A stretch of DNA of 64,000 nt from Diphasiastrum complanatum (taxonomy: Eukaryota > Streptophyta > Lycopodiopsida > Lycopodiales > Lycopodiaceae), in assembly GCA_029204225.1 (NCBI GenBank), contig CM055092.1, forward strand, positions 79,060,527-79,124,526, read 5' to 3'. How positions within the stretch are numbered: position 1 is the stretch's first letter; every line of letters starts with the position of its first letter. Below are positions 11,561 through 22,624 of the stretch, piece after piece. The position numbers and the translations under genes are program-made. Below the pieces are notes generated by a model. The model made no database searches, was not told the DNA's origin, and worked only from the letters and a program-made list of their open reading frames with translations.

Positions 11561-13008
11561 AGACAAAGTTAACAAGAAAAAGAAGAGGGGCCAGTCCACC
11601 TATTGAATGGAATGAAGAGCTAAATCAATGTTTTGTAAAACTCAAACATATGATTGCTTCAGCTCCTGTTCTACAGATTGCAAATCTAGATTTATCTTCT
11701 TTGTACTAACTGACGCAAGTGTTTCGGCGATAGGAGTGATTCACTTCAGAATCACGTTAACCAGTTTAAGAATCTCTTGCAACAGATGGCAGTTGTCGGA
11801 TCGATCATCAACAATCAAGATGCAATCATGACATTGCTTTCAAGCTTGTCTTCTACATATGAAAATTGGGTGACAATCATATCGACACACTCAGATTTAA
11901 CTCTCACTTGAGTTATCACTATGTTGCTGCAAGAAGACAATAAAAGAAGTCAAGACACCTCTACGACTTCATCATCTCATGCTCTATATGTCAACAAAGG
12001 CCCAAAATGACAACAATTCATTACCTCCTATTTGCCTCAGCGAATGGACTTGCTGGGGAAAGTATAGAACCTTAGTCGAATCGACTAAGTGTATGCTTGC
12101 TCATGCGACACGTCTGAAATCCTTCTGAGCTAAAGTTGTTTCCACTGCAGCTTATATTCAGAACAACTGTTTGAATAAAAGTCTCTCAGAAAAAACACCT
12201 TATGAAGTTTGGACAGGTTCCAAACCATCATTATCAGATCTACAAGTTTTTGGATGTATTACTTATGCACAAATACCGCAAGACCTCAAGAAGAAGCTCG
12301 ACTTCCAAAGTATCAAATCTATTTTCATTAGCGACACTACTTCAGATAAAGCTTATAAGCTGTATGATCCTGTCAAGTTGAAGATATTCACCAGTCGGGA
12401 TATCATCTTCATCGAAGATCAGCTTATCGACCTCAAAGGCAAGGGCAAAGCTCATATAGTCGAACTATCGGACTCTCCCGAATTATTAAAAAACTTATGT
12501 TCCCAAGTTGACTATTCCTATTGAAGGTCCTAGCTCATCCACTTCAGACGAACAACTTATCAACAACGAATCCAAGAAGCTGATGTTGCAACTCAACAAC
12601 TACAGCATGATGAAAATAATCAACTTTGCTCATTTCCCAGAAGATTGACAAGAGAACGCAGACCACCTATAAGGTATATCGACGAGTTTGTAGCTTATCT
12701 TGTGCAAGAGCCGACTATTGTCAAAGAGGCACTTAGTCAAGAGGCATAGATACTCATATAGACTGGCGCATTGTTATTCTGACACTAGTCAAGCCTTGAA
12801 AACCTCTGTTCTTGTCAATAAAGCATTACTTTGGCATTATAGATTAGGACACTTGAATCATACATTTGAGTCAAACATGTCCAGACAATCCTTAGCACTT
12901 GACCTCAACTATTCAACCAACAAAGTCGACCTCCCTATCTGTTATAGCTGCATCATTGGAAAGCAGACTATGATTCCTTTTAGATCGAGTCATAGGAATG
13001 ATGCTTGA
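11550..13008 (+). pseudogene. chimeric block of gypsy and copia fragments
   Basis: Plus-strand patchwork in the gypsy RNase H region. In order: a gypsy RNase H start (APVLQIANLDL, then FVLTDASVSAIGVI, 11590-11745); a copia gag piece (LLQQMAVVGS...AIMTLLSSLSSTY, 11750-12010); a copia integrase end (KTPYEVWTGSKPSLSDLQVFG, to 12524) with linker text RRLTRERRPPIRY near 12640; and last a pre-integrase zinc region (LLWHYRLGHLNHTF...CYSCIIGKQ, 12820-13005). The order is not that of any intact element, since the pre-integrase part lies after the integrase end. Many stops. Probably rearranged or template-switched debris. Confidence 0.75.
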
Positions 13009-13596
13009 TGGGGTCAATCACAATGGTAAATTTGGATCCATACAAATAATGTCTCCAGATTTTAAAAGCATGAATTACTGCAAAAAGTTCCTTATCATAG
13101 GTGGAGTACCACCTTTGAGTAGGATCCAACTTTTTGCTTTCAAAAGCAACCAGTCCTCCATCATGATATAGGACTGCTCCTATAGCATAGTCGCTAACAT
13201 ATGTCTCAAGCATGTACGACTTGTTAGGATCAACTATGTGTAGAATAGGCGTTGTAGACACAAAGTATTTGAGGTTTTCAAAAATCTAATTCATCTCTTC
13301 AGTTCAAGTAACTGGAAAATTGAACTTACTGTGTCGGTTATGTTTTTTGCCCCTTTGAGTACATTCGTCAGGGGTAATGCAATTATTGCATAATCCTTGA
13401 CGAACCGATGAAAAAACCACGTAAAGCCCATAAAGACTTTACCTCACAAATGGTCAGGAGTATAGGCCACTCATGAACCTTACGAACCTTATTAGGGTCA
13501 CTCTCCAACCCATGATCCGAGATAACGTGACCGCGGTAAACTAGTCTCTTCTAAAAGAACCCACATTTGGATTCCTTGGCGAAGCACTTCTCCTGT
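13005..13596 (-). pseudogene. Ty3/gypsy reverse transcriptase end and RNase H, disrupted
   Basis: Minus strand, high to low: reverse transcriptase thumb pieces (KCGFF, KRLVYRGHVISDHG) at 13590-13490, the connection, then RNase H (ETYVSDYAIGAVLYHDGG, AFESKKLDPTQRWYSTYDKEL, AVIHAFKIWRHYLYG) at 13261-13010. The catalytic half of the reverse transcriptase is missing: gag text runs directly into this segment near 13597. The frame is cut at about 13005 by the chimeric block. Confidence 0.85.
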
Positions 13597-14660
13597 TTAC
13601 GTAACCTTAAGACAATCTTGAGATGCTCCTGATGCTCCTCTAAGGTCTTTCAATACTTGATATGCAAGAGTTCCCTGGAGTCTTAAAAGAAGCCCGTTTA
13701 GCCTGCTTCCTTTTCTTTGAGCAATCTTTGCCATATGACCTGGTTCCATGCAATTAAAAAACAGATTATCGCTTTTGGCTTTCACAAAGGTCTCCTGGTG
13801 CATGGCAGATCTTTTCTTTGATTTACTAGGACCCAAAGATAATTCCTTCGCCTTTTCTTGTCCTTTCTTTGAAGAGAATGGGTTTTTGCCCTTTACTTCG
13901 GGCAGTACACCAGGTTCAGGCCTCGCCACTATACGAGTGTCATCGTATACGCGGGCAAAGCGAACCACATCATTGAGGGTAAGAGGCTGGTTCCTCCTAA
14001 CCTCTAGCCGTTAAGCCTTGGGCAAACCCAATATAAAATGCAACTTAACAAAAAGAGGGTCTATTCTAGTTGCAAAATGACAATATACCTCTTGGAACTC
14101 TTGCAGATACTGACAAGGGGCCGGTTCCCCATATGTATCATCACATACTGACAATAGAACTCAAAGACATCCAAGATAGGAAGAAAGGCTGCCTTGAAGG
14201 CCTTGCAAAAATCCTCCCATGTCCTAGGAGTTTCGGACTTTCCCCTCAAATCCTGCCACCATGTAAATGCTATACCTTGTACATACATAATATCCAGGTT
14301 GATCTTGTTGCCATCAGAAGAATCGTGCATGGAAAAGTGCAAATTCCTCTAATCAATCCATGGCATGGCAATGTCAGGGGACTTGTCCTGAAAATTTCTG
14401 GTGTGAACAGGGGCTGGGGCAGTAATTGCCTTGACTGCGTCAGTTCCCTCAAATCTTGTTGCTCCCTTGCATGTCTTGCCTGCATATCAACAATGTGTTG
14501 CTGTAGATTGTTGATTGCCAACATCAAAGCATCAGGATCTAAAGCAGGAGCAGCTGCCCATGTTCCTACTGTAAAGGAGGATAAACAAAGAGCAAAAGAC
14601 TCTTACTTATTATGGATCGCGATTCAAATCGTTGTCCGCAATTCGGCATGCATCTTTGGC
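13597..14660 (-). pseudogene. Ty3/gypsy gag, disrupted
   Basis: Minus-strand gag remnant. An N-terminal coiled region (NNLQQHIVDMQARHAREQQ) near 14520-14450, the gag core (AFTWWQDLRGKSETPRTWEDF) at about 14260, a basic linker (KGKNPFSSKKGQEKAKEL) and a decayed zinc knuckle (FNCMEPGHMAKIAQRK) near 13740. Broken by frame changes and stops. Lies between a primer-like site at 14671-14683 and the truncated pol, so it is probably the start of the same element. Confidence 0.8.
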
Positions 14661-14670
14661 CTAAACAACC

Positions 14671-14683
14671 TATTCTGATACCA
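14671..14683 (-). other. primer-binding site of gypsy element
   Basis: Minus strand TGGTATCAGAATA, tRNA-Met-like, directly upstream of gag and next to a plus-strand TGATAAAG that would be the LTR edge. Confidence 0.65.
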
Positions 14684-15555
14684 TGATAAAGATAAGTTCT
14701 ATCTATGAAGTATCTTAACTTCAAATGATAGACACAACAGATGATGGTTTGATTGAAACTAGCTATGAAAGCATCGACAATACAAGGAAAGCTTAAGCAC
14801 CAGAAGGAACCAAAGTTAGAAATGCTTTCTTAATGTCTTTTCCATGTGGCATGCCAAAAGGCATACAAGACAAGTAGTACATGTCAAGTAAATGTCTCCA
14901 ATAACAGTAAAGAGAAAATATATGAAGTATGCTAGTAGCACAAAATGAAACTAAAAACAAATGTCTAATACTAAATAGTGTAATAGCAATGGTAATGGTA
15001 TAGCATGTTGTCATCAAATCCCTCTGAAGAAAGATGTAATGGGTACAGTTGGAGATGTATGCTGCCGACATCCGTGAGGAAGTTGTATGTGAGTGTGTCT
15101 GGTAGCTCTATGACCAACAGAGCCTGACGCCTCTGGTCTTTGTGTCGGAAAACATCATCATCTTCACTATCATCTAGGTTAGGATCAATCCGTGGTCTCC
15201 TACGAGAGAATAAAGATATGATCTCCAACTATGTGGCAGAGTGACTCAACTAAACTGGCTAACATAGATCCTACCATGATAGAAAGATCTCTCAAACCAT
15301 TAGTGCAACGCATCATGAATCCTCGTATGCTACCAGCACGAGCCAGGCACAATGCCCAGCACGTGTTGGTGGCCCCGAGACCGGTCAGTCTATGTATGAA
15401 TGTAACCTCTTCTAAATCTAATAAAGTTGATCCTTGGGGATGATTACCATTTCGGTTTCGCCTTCGGGACCCCAATTGCTTGGTTTCCAGCATTTGGAGG
15501 AGATACCCACATTTGGTAGTTGATTTACGGGCTTTCAGGGGATCTCAGTGTAACA
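14684..15555 (-). repeat. probable gypsy 5' LTR region, far edge uncertain
   Basis: Sequence to the right of the primer site should be the LTR. TG at 14684 and a possible CA-type end (GTAACA) at 15550-15555 would give about 870 bp, but no paired copy was found. Small minus-strand open frames inside (14971-15228, 15200-15493) resemble nothing known to me and are probably chance. Confidence 0.35.
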
Positions 15556-16417
15556 GGTGCATCTCGGAAAAGGCATGAAGGAGTGACCAGAGAGAGTAGT
15601 GGGAAGGATTTGGAAGTGTGAAATTAGTTGGTAGTCGACCACACTGCATCCACCATTATGAGGATGACGTGTAGCTGCCCGAATTGGGCCAATAAGCTAA
15701 GCCATTATAAATGGCTAGCTCATGGGCTTCACCGAGCTACAACAAATACTCACCGTCCAGTGGTAGGTCCCAATGAGTCAGCTGAAGTCTTGGTAATTCC
15801 CGCATCCTCACAATCAATGGCTCGTGTACATAACTGATCTACAATGCCATGAAAGCCAACTTGTCTCGATGCGGTTCTAGCATTAAAGTCGCCAGTGAGA
15901 AGGACATATCCACGATTAGTGAATCTAATAATGTCAGCAGAGAGATCAACATAAGGAGAGCCGATGTCGTCCGCAAAGGAAGAGGACTTTGGACGAAAGT
16001 AACAAGCTGCAATGAATAGTCCCTGTCCAAACTGATACCACGTCTTGAGATATGAACCCAAATGTAGCATGCGTGCTCATCATGTCTGATGAACTCCAAG
16101 ACTAGATGGAGTGACTACTTGTAAAGGCATGCAACCCCGCCTAAACCTTTGCCACTGGCAAATCTCGTCTCTGATCTATATATTGAATCCCATCGGTATC
16201 TTGAAAATGTAGGTAGCCCTCTGACTTGGCTCTCATGTGTCTCAGTAAAGAATAGAATATCTTGCCTTGTAATAAAATCTGTAAGATCTGCAGCGGTAGT
16301 TGACGAGTGTATACCATTGGTGTGGATGGGGCCCCGGGATGCACCGATATTCGGGGGGCCCAACTTCCTATTGGCGAGAGTCACCTGAATTTCTATTAAG
16401 ATAACAGACTTGACCAT
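15540..16417 (-). pseudogene. LINE (non-LTR retrotransposon) endonuclease fragment
   Basis: Apurinic-type endonuclease domain from a LINE ORF2, minus strand. Visible motifs in order: FFTETHES (catalytic Glu), ASGKGLGGVACLYK, LFIAACYFRPKSSSF, YVLLTGDFNARTA (Asp and Asn), then AIYNGLAYWPNSGSYT, SVVDYQLIS and a decayed SDH-like SGHS near 15570. Several stops and frame shifts. The usual N-terminal SxNVRGL start and the downstream reverse transcriptase are not here. Confidence 0.8.
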
Positions 16418-16429
16418 CCCCGTAAATCA

Positions 16430-17754
16430 CTTTCCGACCTAATGTCTTGGCTTCCTAGAACGCTTGACGCTCTGCCACCTGTATGTAGGTAAGGTCGTCA
16501 TCCACGGATAACATTCTAGTTGTATCATTGTCGGAGAGTGGGTGCTATATTAGTCCTGACATGAATGCAAACATGATGTGTTATCAATGGCATTCAGATC
16601 AACATCCAAGAAAAGTAGTTCAACTAAGTCCATCATAGGTGGTATCTTATGAAAGCATTAGGAGAATTGAAGTGGATTCAATTCAAGGATTCAACACAGG
16701 TGGAGTCAACTATTTACAAAGTACAGCTTTCTAAAGTGGGCGTTATTGCTGAAGAACATCTTTTTGACATTTGTAGATCCATTTCCTACTTAAAATTGTT
16801 ATGATGGTGTGTTGGTAATCAAAGTGGATTATATTTTCTTGATGGGTGGTGGTGAGATCTATACATATTTATAGCTTGGAAGGTGTCCAAAGAGACCAAG
16901 GGAGTCAATCTTCAAGCAACAAAGTTCTCAAAGTTATGACAAAGGTTATCATAACAACATTATTTGATTCAAGGTTTGATCCAAAGGAAGTCAAGGAATC
17001 AGGTAATATGATGCACTCATGGAGCTCACACATATCCATTAGAGGAAATGAAAACAAAAGCAAGAGATTGGGAAGTCATATAAAGCAAGTTCATATCAAA
17101 GGATCAACATACAAAGGACGTCTACACTGAGTGATGAAATTAATGAATTCAGATGATCGTGGTTTGTTAAAGGGGAGTGTTACAATTGGTTGTTAGTTGT
17201 TACACTTAATGTTATTGTCGGATTTTTGAGACTAGCTTGTGAGCTATGCCTATATTCAGTAAAAAAGTTAGGATAACTAGTTGTCGACTCAAGTCAAAGT
17301 TGCTAGTGCTAGATTTAAAGCAAAATTTTCAATAGATATAGGTATCAAGTGTTTTTAACATATTTAGAGACTTAGGTAATTGCTTTTTCGTTATTAGACT
17401 AGAGACATGATGACTAAAATCCATACAATGTAGTGCACCCTACGACACTTGTAATGGGACGTCGTTGGAGCTCATGTCATCATTTGTGCATCATTTGGGT
17501 TCGCTTCCATATGTTTGGCTATTGTTTAATCACAATAGGAATCTTGTCTTGGGAACCTATATGTACAAGTCGATTTCCCAACAAAAGGAAAGGGGGGGAA
17601 GAAGCATTGTCTTGGAGAAGATAGAAGTCCTCCCAATTGGTCAAAACATCATCCACATGAAAAATAGAGTAGCGATGTCAAACATTTAGTTTGTTCAAAA
17701 CACGATCAACGATGCATAAAGAGTGCACCAAAAAGACTCTAACTAGGTCCTATC
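16430..17754. other. unassigned sequence with a possible LTR edge
   Basis: No gene recognised. The only element-like signal is AAAGGGGAG followed by TGTTACAATTG near 17170-17187, which resembles a purine tract and LTR start on the plus strand. No partner was found. Confidence 0.4.
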
Positions 17755-17759
17755 AGATC
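17755..17759. repeat. target-site duplication AGATC, left copy
   Basis: AGATC directly before the LTR is repeated at 21801-21805 directly after the element. Confidence 0.92.
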
Positions 17760-18061
17760 TGTTAGAATCGAAGAGATTCTCTAATCGGAGTAGACTAATC
17801 TTATTAGTACTCACACAAAACATCAACCACAAGCTGAAGAAGAAGAGAGACTGCAAGAAGCTATGCTTCATAAGCAGCAATTGAAATGCTAATTATGAAG
17901 TCTTAACAATAGAAATCTATGCTAACTTGGTTAAAATAGATTTCTATACTATTCTAGCAAAATTGGTACTAACTTAGGTACCTATACTAAAAATAGATAT
18001 AGGCCTTCTAGCACGCAGGCTGGCCTCTACAATGAATTAATTAATCCATTAATTCCTAACA
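17760..18061 (-). repeat. 3' LTR of second copia element, 88 bp shorter
   Basis: 302 bp, TGTTAGAATC...CCTAACA. Lacks the segment corresponding to about 21525-21612 in the other LTR; otherwise almost identical. Confidence 0.94.
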
Positions 18062-18112
18062 CTCCCCCTTAATGGATAATTGATTATCAATCACAACCAA
18101 GTCTTTTGGTTA

Positions 18113-20701
18113 CTAATCTGGCTCAATATAACCATTAAGCTTAAACTTGGTTCTATAAAATAAAGGATCCTCTGAATCCAACACTGAAGCCATAAATGCA
18201 TAATGCGTTTCTTCATCTTCATGATAGTGTCCACTTGACCGTGTCAATCTCTTAGCTCCTTGTTGACTCGATTCTCCCTCATCCAACATTTGACTATCTT
18301 TTATAGTCTCAAAATACCATCTTGGTAACTTCTTTGTAGGTGACGTAGAAGGAGAATATGTATCAAATACTCTTGAGCTTTCCTTCCGTTTACCAAGATC
18401 CACCTGTGTACACACCCTTGGTATAACTTGTGTAGAAGCTGTATCACATGGACGCGTATCTTCCTGAACATCATCTATAATAGGAGTTTTTGTTGTAGGA
18501 GAAAATACATCCTCCTCATGATCTTCTAGGTTAGAAGACTCACTTTCCTCAAACACAACATCCCTGCTCATAATCACCTTCTTACTGGTAAGATTATAAA
18601 GGCGATATGCCTTCTCTTCCTCGTCATAACCCAGGAATAAACACTTGATTGCCTTTGAATCAAGTTTTTGACAATTATCTTTAGGAATATGAGCATATGC
18701 TATGCAACCAAAAACTCGTAGATGATCCACTTTAGGTTTTATACCTGTGAAAGCTTCTTCTGGAGTTCGATTTAGAACAACTTTTGTAGGACTTCTGTTA
18801 AGCAAGTAAACTGCTGTACTAACTGCTTCGCCCCACAAATGATTCTTGAGGTTCTTACCTCGTAGCATGCTTCGAGCACTCTCCACAATAGACCTGTTCT
18901 TTCTCTCGGCTACTCCATTATGCTGTGGTGTATCAATTGAAGCAAATTGTCTCTTGATTCCATGTTCTTTGCGAAATTCCTGGAACTCTGTAGATATGAA
19001 TTCACCTCCCTTATCTGAACGTAGAATCTTGATTTGCTTTCCTGTCTGCTTCTCAACAAGTGATTTGAACTGAGTAAAGAACTTAAAAGCTTGACTCTTA
19101 TACTTAAGCAAGTATATCCATACCTTCTTGGAAAAATCATCCACAAATATCATGAAGTAGGATGCTCTCCCTATAGACTCATTCTGCATAGGGCCACATA
19201 AGTCTGTATGAACAAGCTCCAAGATCTCCTTGGCTCTATATGCTCCATCCTTAGGAAACTGCATACGATGATGCTTGCCCATAACACATCCTTCACAGAT
19301 TTTTTCCGAAGATACAATATTAGGTAATCCTATTACCATATTATTGTCTTTCAGAACCTGTAAGCTTTTATAGTTCAGATGTCCAAACCTTTCATGCCAT
19401 ATCCTGCTCTCCATACTATCAGAAGCTGCACAAACCTGATGATCCGGTGTAGACGCATCAAATTTGTAAAGTCGACCTTCCAAAGATCCTGTGGCCACAA
19501 CTTTGTAGTCTTTGCTTTTGTCTTTGATGAGACACTTCTGATCATCAAACTCAACTTTCATATTTTGCTTAGTGATAGCAGAAACAAAAAGTAAATTCTT
19601 CTTTAAACCTGGAACATAGAGAACATTCTTAATTTCTCCTACATTCCCTGAAAGTAAATGTACTCTCACTGTACCTCTACCTTTGATATTGTAAGAAGAA
19701 TTGTCTCCAAGCTTGACATGTGAATTTACACCAGTGTCATCAAACTGTGTGAACCACTCACGATGTGGTGTCATATGTTGCGTTGCTCCAGAATCAATAT
19801 ACCAATAGTCTTCAGAGATCTCTGATGTTGAAGCTGAGAATAGCTCGTAGCATCCCACAGCTTCACTTTTGTCTTCATCTTCAATGAAGTTGCCTGACTG
19901 CTTCTTTTTGTCCTGGATAGCCTTCTTTTTCCTACACTCAAACGCAAAATGACCATACTTGCCACAAAAATTACAATTGCCATTTCTCTTTGGATTAGAT
20001 TTGGAACTGTCTCCTTTTTCCGTATTGTCCTTGCCTTCCTGCTTCTGATCCTTTTTGCCTTTCTTACCTTGATTCTTGGAAAAGAATCCCAGTTCCTTGA
20101 AGTCTTCCCTAGACATCAAGTTTTGTCTTCGTAATTCCTCTTGAAGTAGCAAACCATTGAGCTCATCAAATGTTGGCAATCTCTCCCTCAAACTTAGTGT
20201 CATAACAAAGTTCTGATATTGTAATGGTAAGCTATTCAAAACAATTTGTACTAGAGTATTATCAAGTACAATTTCCCCTATAGAAGACAACTGATCTCTA
20301 AGATCCTTCACCCTGGTAATAAAATCCGTAATGGATTCTTCTGATCCCATTTTCAAGGTATGAAGCTTATTGTTCAAGAACAACGCTCGAGACTCACTTA
20401 CCGTTTCATATGTGTTCTTAAGGATATCCCATGCATCCTTAGGCCCAACTGCATTCTTGATAAGCGGAATCACCTTATCCTTCACAGATAAGTTGATGAT
20501 ATGATGCGCACGTTGCACCCGTTTCCCAAATGCCCTTCTATCTTGATCATTGAGACCGTGAGCCATCACCTCTTGTCCCATGACAATTTCCCAATAATCT
20601 TTGTCCTGAAGGATATTTTGAAGTTTGAACTTCCACAAGCTGTAGTTAGATCCATCTAACTTGCTTGATTCTGGAAGAACAGATTCATTCAGACTCCCCA
20701 T
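18113..20701 (-). CDS. copia gag-protease-integrase polyprotein, open frame
   Basis: Uninterrupted 862-residue frame from ATG 20701. Gag N-terminus; zinc knuckle CNFCGKYGHFAFEC near residue 240; protease WYIDSGATQHM near residue 300; pre-integrase RIWHERFGHLNYKSL near residue 430; integrase core with the three acidic sites visible in HTDLCGPM, LRSDKGGEF and NGVAERKNRS (about residues 497-595), the last preceded by PQHNG rather than the usual PQQNG; integrase C-terminus RVFGCIAYAHIPK and FLGYDEEEKAYRLY. The frame then jumps from DSEDPLFY to TKFKLNG and stops, where copia proteins normally enter the reverse transcriptase. The retained domains could make particles, process protein and integrate cDNA; reverse transcription would have to come from elsewhere. 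Whether it is expressed is unknown. Confidence 0.95.
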   Translation of the reverse strand: MGSLNESVLPESSKLDGSNYSLWKFKLQNILQDKDYWEIVMGQEVMAHGLNDQDRRAFGKRVQRAHHIINLSVKDKVIPLIKNAVGPKDAWDILKNTYETVSESRALFLNNKLHTLKMGSEESITDFITRVKDLRDQLSSIGEIVLDNTLVQIVLNSLPLQYQNFVMTLSLRERLPTFDELNGLLLQEELRRQNLMSREDFKELGFFSKNQGKKGKKDQKQEGKDNTEKGDSSKSNPKRNGNCNFCGKYGHFAFECRKKKAIQDKKKQSGNFIEDEDKSEAVGCYELFSASTSEISEDYWYIDSGATQHMTPHREWFTQFDDTGVNSHVKLGDNSSYNIKGRGTVRVHLLSGNVGEIKNVLYVPGLKKNLLFVSAITKQNMKVEFDDQKCLIKDKSKDYKVVATGSLEGRLYKFDASTPDHQVCAASDSMESRIWHERFGHLNYKSLQVLKDNNMVIGLPNIVSSEKICEGCVMGKHHRMQFPKDGAYRAKEILELVHTDLCGPMQNESIGRASYFMIFVDDFSKKVWIYLLKYKSQAFKFFTQFKSLVEKQTGKQIKILRSDKGGEFISTEFQEFRKEHGIKRQFASIDTPQHNGVAERKNRSIVESARSMLRGKNLKNHLWGEAVSTAVYLLNRSPTKVVLNRTPEEAFTGIKPKVDHLRVFGCIAYAHIPKDNCQKLDSKAIKCLFLGYDEEEKAYRLYNLTSKKVIMSRDVVFEESESSNLEDHEEDVFSPTTKTPIIDDVQEDTRPCDTASTQVIPRVCTQVDLGKRKESSRVFDTYSPSTSPTKKLPRWYFETIKDSQMLDEGESSQQGAKRLTRSSGHYHEDEETHYAFMASVLDSEDPLFYRTKFKLNGYIEPD

Positions 20702-21400
20702 CTTTGTCGTACAAAAATGACGGGCTTTTTACTAAGAATATACTTGCATGCAACAATATCTTCCTCAGATAATACATGTCCAATTGTTGTCTTCCCTGGA
20801 TATCACCTGTCCAGATATTGCATGCAACAATTTTTGAGACAGATAATACCTGTCCAGATCTTGTCTATCTGGTTTTTGCTTGTCCCAGATACTGCCTTCC
20901 TCAGTTCTGCCTGCCTGCAGAAATCTGATCACAACCTGTCCAGATACCACCTTCCCTAGCTGCTGCCGCCCTCAAGAAAACCTGTCCTGGACACTGTTTC
21001 CTCAGGTACTGCCTGTCCAAATATTACCTACTCAGGTACTGCCTTCTCCAACTGCTGCTGCCCTCAGGAACACCTGTCCTGATCGCTGCTACCTCAGGTA
21101 CTACCTGTTTGGTTGCTACTGCCACCTTCAGATGAACCTGCACCACATAAAACCTGCACAAGAAAACACTTGTTCTGCTGTCCTGGATGTTGCCTCCCTC
21201 AGATCTGCCTGTCTGATACTGCTGCTTGTCCAGAAGCTACCTGCGCCAAATGTGACCTCCACCAGAAAAACTTGCACAGGATGACGCTTCCACCAGATAC
21301 AACCTTCACCAAATAGCACCTCCACTAGATGCGATCTCCACTAGTAGAACCTGCAGCGCTGATCTTCTCCTTCCGTAGATCCCGATCTTAACGAGATGGC
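20702..21400 (-). repeat. retroelement leader with degenerate CCTGTCCAGATA-type repeats
   Basis: 700-bp untranslated leader. On the plus strand CCTGTCC, CAGATA and TACTGCC recur many times between 20720 and 21250 with irregular spacing, then CACCAGA-type units to 21350. Open frames here are short and unlikely to be genes. Confidence 0.75.
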
Positions 21401-21410
21401 TCTGATACCA
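21401..21410 (-). other. primer-binding site (tRNA-Met type)
   Basis: Minus strand TGGTATCAGAGCC starts at 21410, directly after the 5' LTR. Confidence 0.93.
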
Positions 21411-21800
21411 TGTTAGAATCGAAGAGATTCTCTAATCGGAGTAGACTAATCTTATTAGTACTCACACAAAACATCAACCACAAGCTGAAGAAGAAGAGAG
21501 ACTGCAAGAAGGTATGCTTCATAAGCTGGAAACTGAGATAACAATGGAGGTGGGCGCCCATCTACTCTTATAGAGGCTGTCCACAATGAAAAGCAAAAGC
21601 TATCCTACTACAATAGCAATTGAAATGCTAATTATGAAGTCTTAACAATAGAAATCTATGCTAACTTGGTTAAAATAGATTTCTATACTATTCTAGCAAA
21701 ATTGGTACTAACTTAGGTACCTATACTAAAAATAGAAATAGGCCTTCTAGCACGCAGGCTGGCCTCTACAATGAATTAATTAATCCATTAATTCCTAACA
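21411..21800 (-). repeat. 5' LTR of second copia element
   Basis: 390 bp, TGTTAGAATC...CCTAACA, followed on the right by AGATC. Confidence 0.95.
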
Positions 21801-21805
21801 AGATC

Positions 21806-22619
21806 ATGTTGCAGAATGAAATACCTAAAGTAAATCTTAGCCTTGCCTAAACTTGGGCATGCAATCTAATGGGTGAGACCAGTGCTACGCTTGGAAGTAT
21901 GCCATGTTGTGGTTAACATCCCGCACTATGGGTGGTGCCTAGGGATCATAAAAGATGCGTTGATACTGTTGTAAGAAATTAGTGTTTAATGGAAAATCTC
22001 ATGTATACAAGGAAAAGGAACAAGGGCCATTGGCAATTGTTGCCTCATGTACCCATGAGGGTTGCAACACAATACTTTGGCAAGCAATTGTCATGTGAGT
22101 CTGTACCATGCAAGGTATAATGAAGATCATCTTAAGTCATAGATATATGATGTTGTTCAAGACTCAAAGTAATCTCACACAATGATGTCGACAAATTTGC
22201 CCCCAATATACATATTGATGTGTGTTGTGAATTCAACAATCTAGTAGTGAATGCCCCATTCTATATGGGTTCTCTTAAATGGAGTAGATCGGCAAACTCC
22301 ACACCCACTGGGGAGCATCATCAGGAGTAGAGTTGCTACAACAACCAACAATCCGACTCCTAATAAAGGAATGAGTGTTGCTTTGACAAACAATAAAAAA
22401 CACATGCTACCTTATAGCATCAATGGGTGGAACCTCAATGGATGGTGTTGTGGAAATCTCCTTCTCTATTTGACCACATAATTCAAAGTCGTCTCCCTAA
22501 TCATCCTCATACACATATATAGTAGCACTTGTACTTGGAAGGTGTTTGCAATCTCTAGCCCGAAAAAGAATTTTGGACTTAAAGCAAAGGTCTTCATGAG
22601 GATGTATCATGTTCATCAC
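21806..22619. other. unassigned sequence
   Basis: About 800 bases without a recognised gene, repeat unit or element edge. A 76-codon plus-strand open stretch at 22251-22481 has no motif. Confidence 0.5.
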
Positions 22620-22624
22620 CTCCT

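Larger units (their letters stand above)
17760..21800 (-). mobile_element. Ty1/copia element lacking reverse transcriptase and RNase H
   Basis: Minus-strand element of 4041 bp with AGATC duplications. 5' LTR 21411-21800, primer site 21401-21410, long leader, one open frame 20701-18113, a purine tract at 18062-18070 (AAGGGGGAG on minus) and 3' LTR 17760-18061. By eye the LTRs differ by about two substitutions plus one 88-bp deletion, so the insertion is young. An internal deletion removed nearly all of the reverse transcriptase and all of RNase H. Confidence 0.95.

Noticed and set aside
20717-21325. Several open frames in the leader of the second copia element
   Set aside because: They follow the repeat modules and have no homology; the gag start at 20701 is clear.
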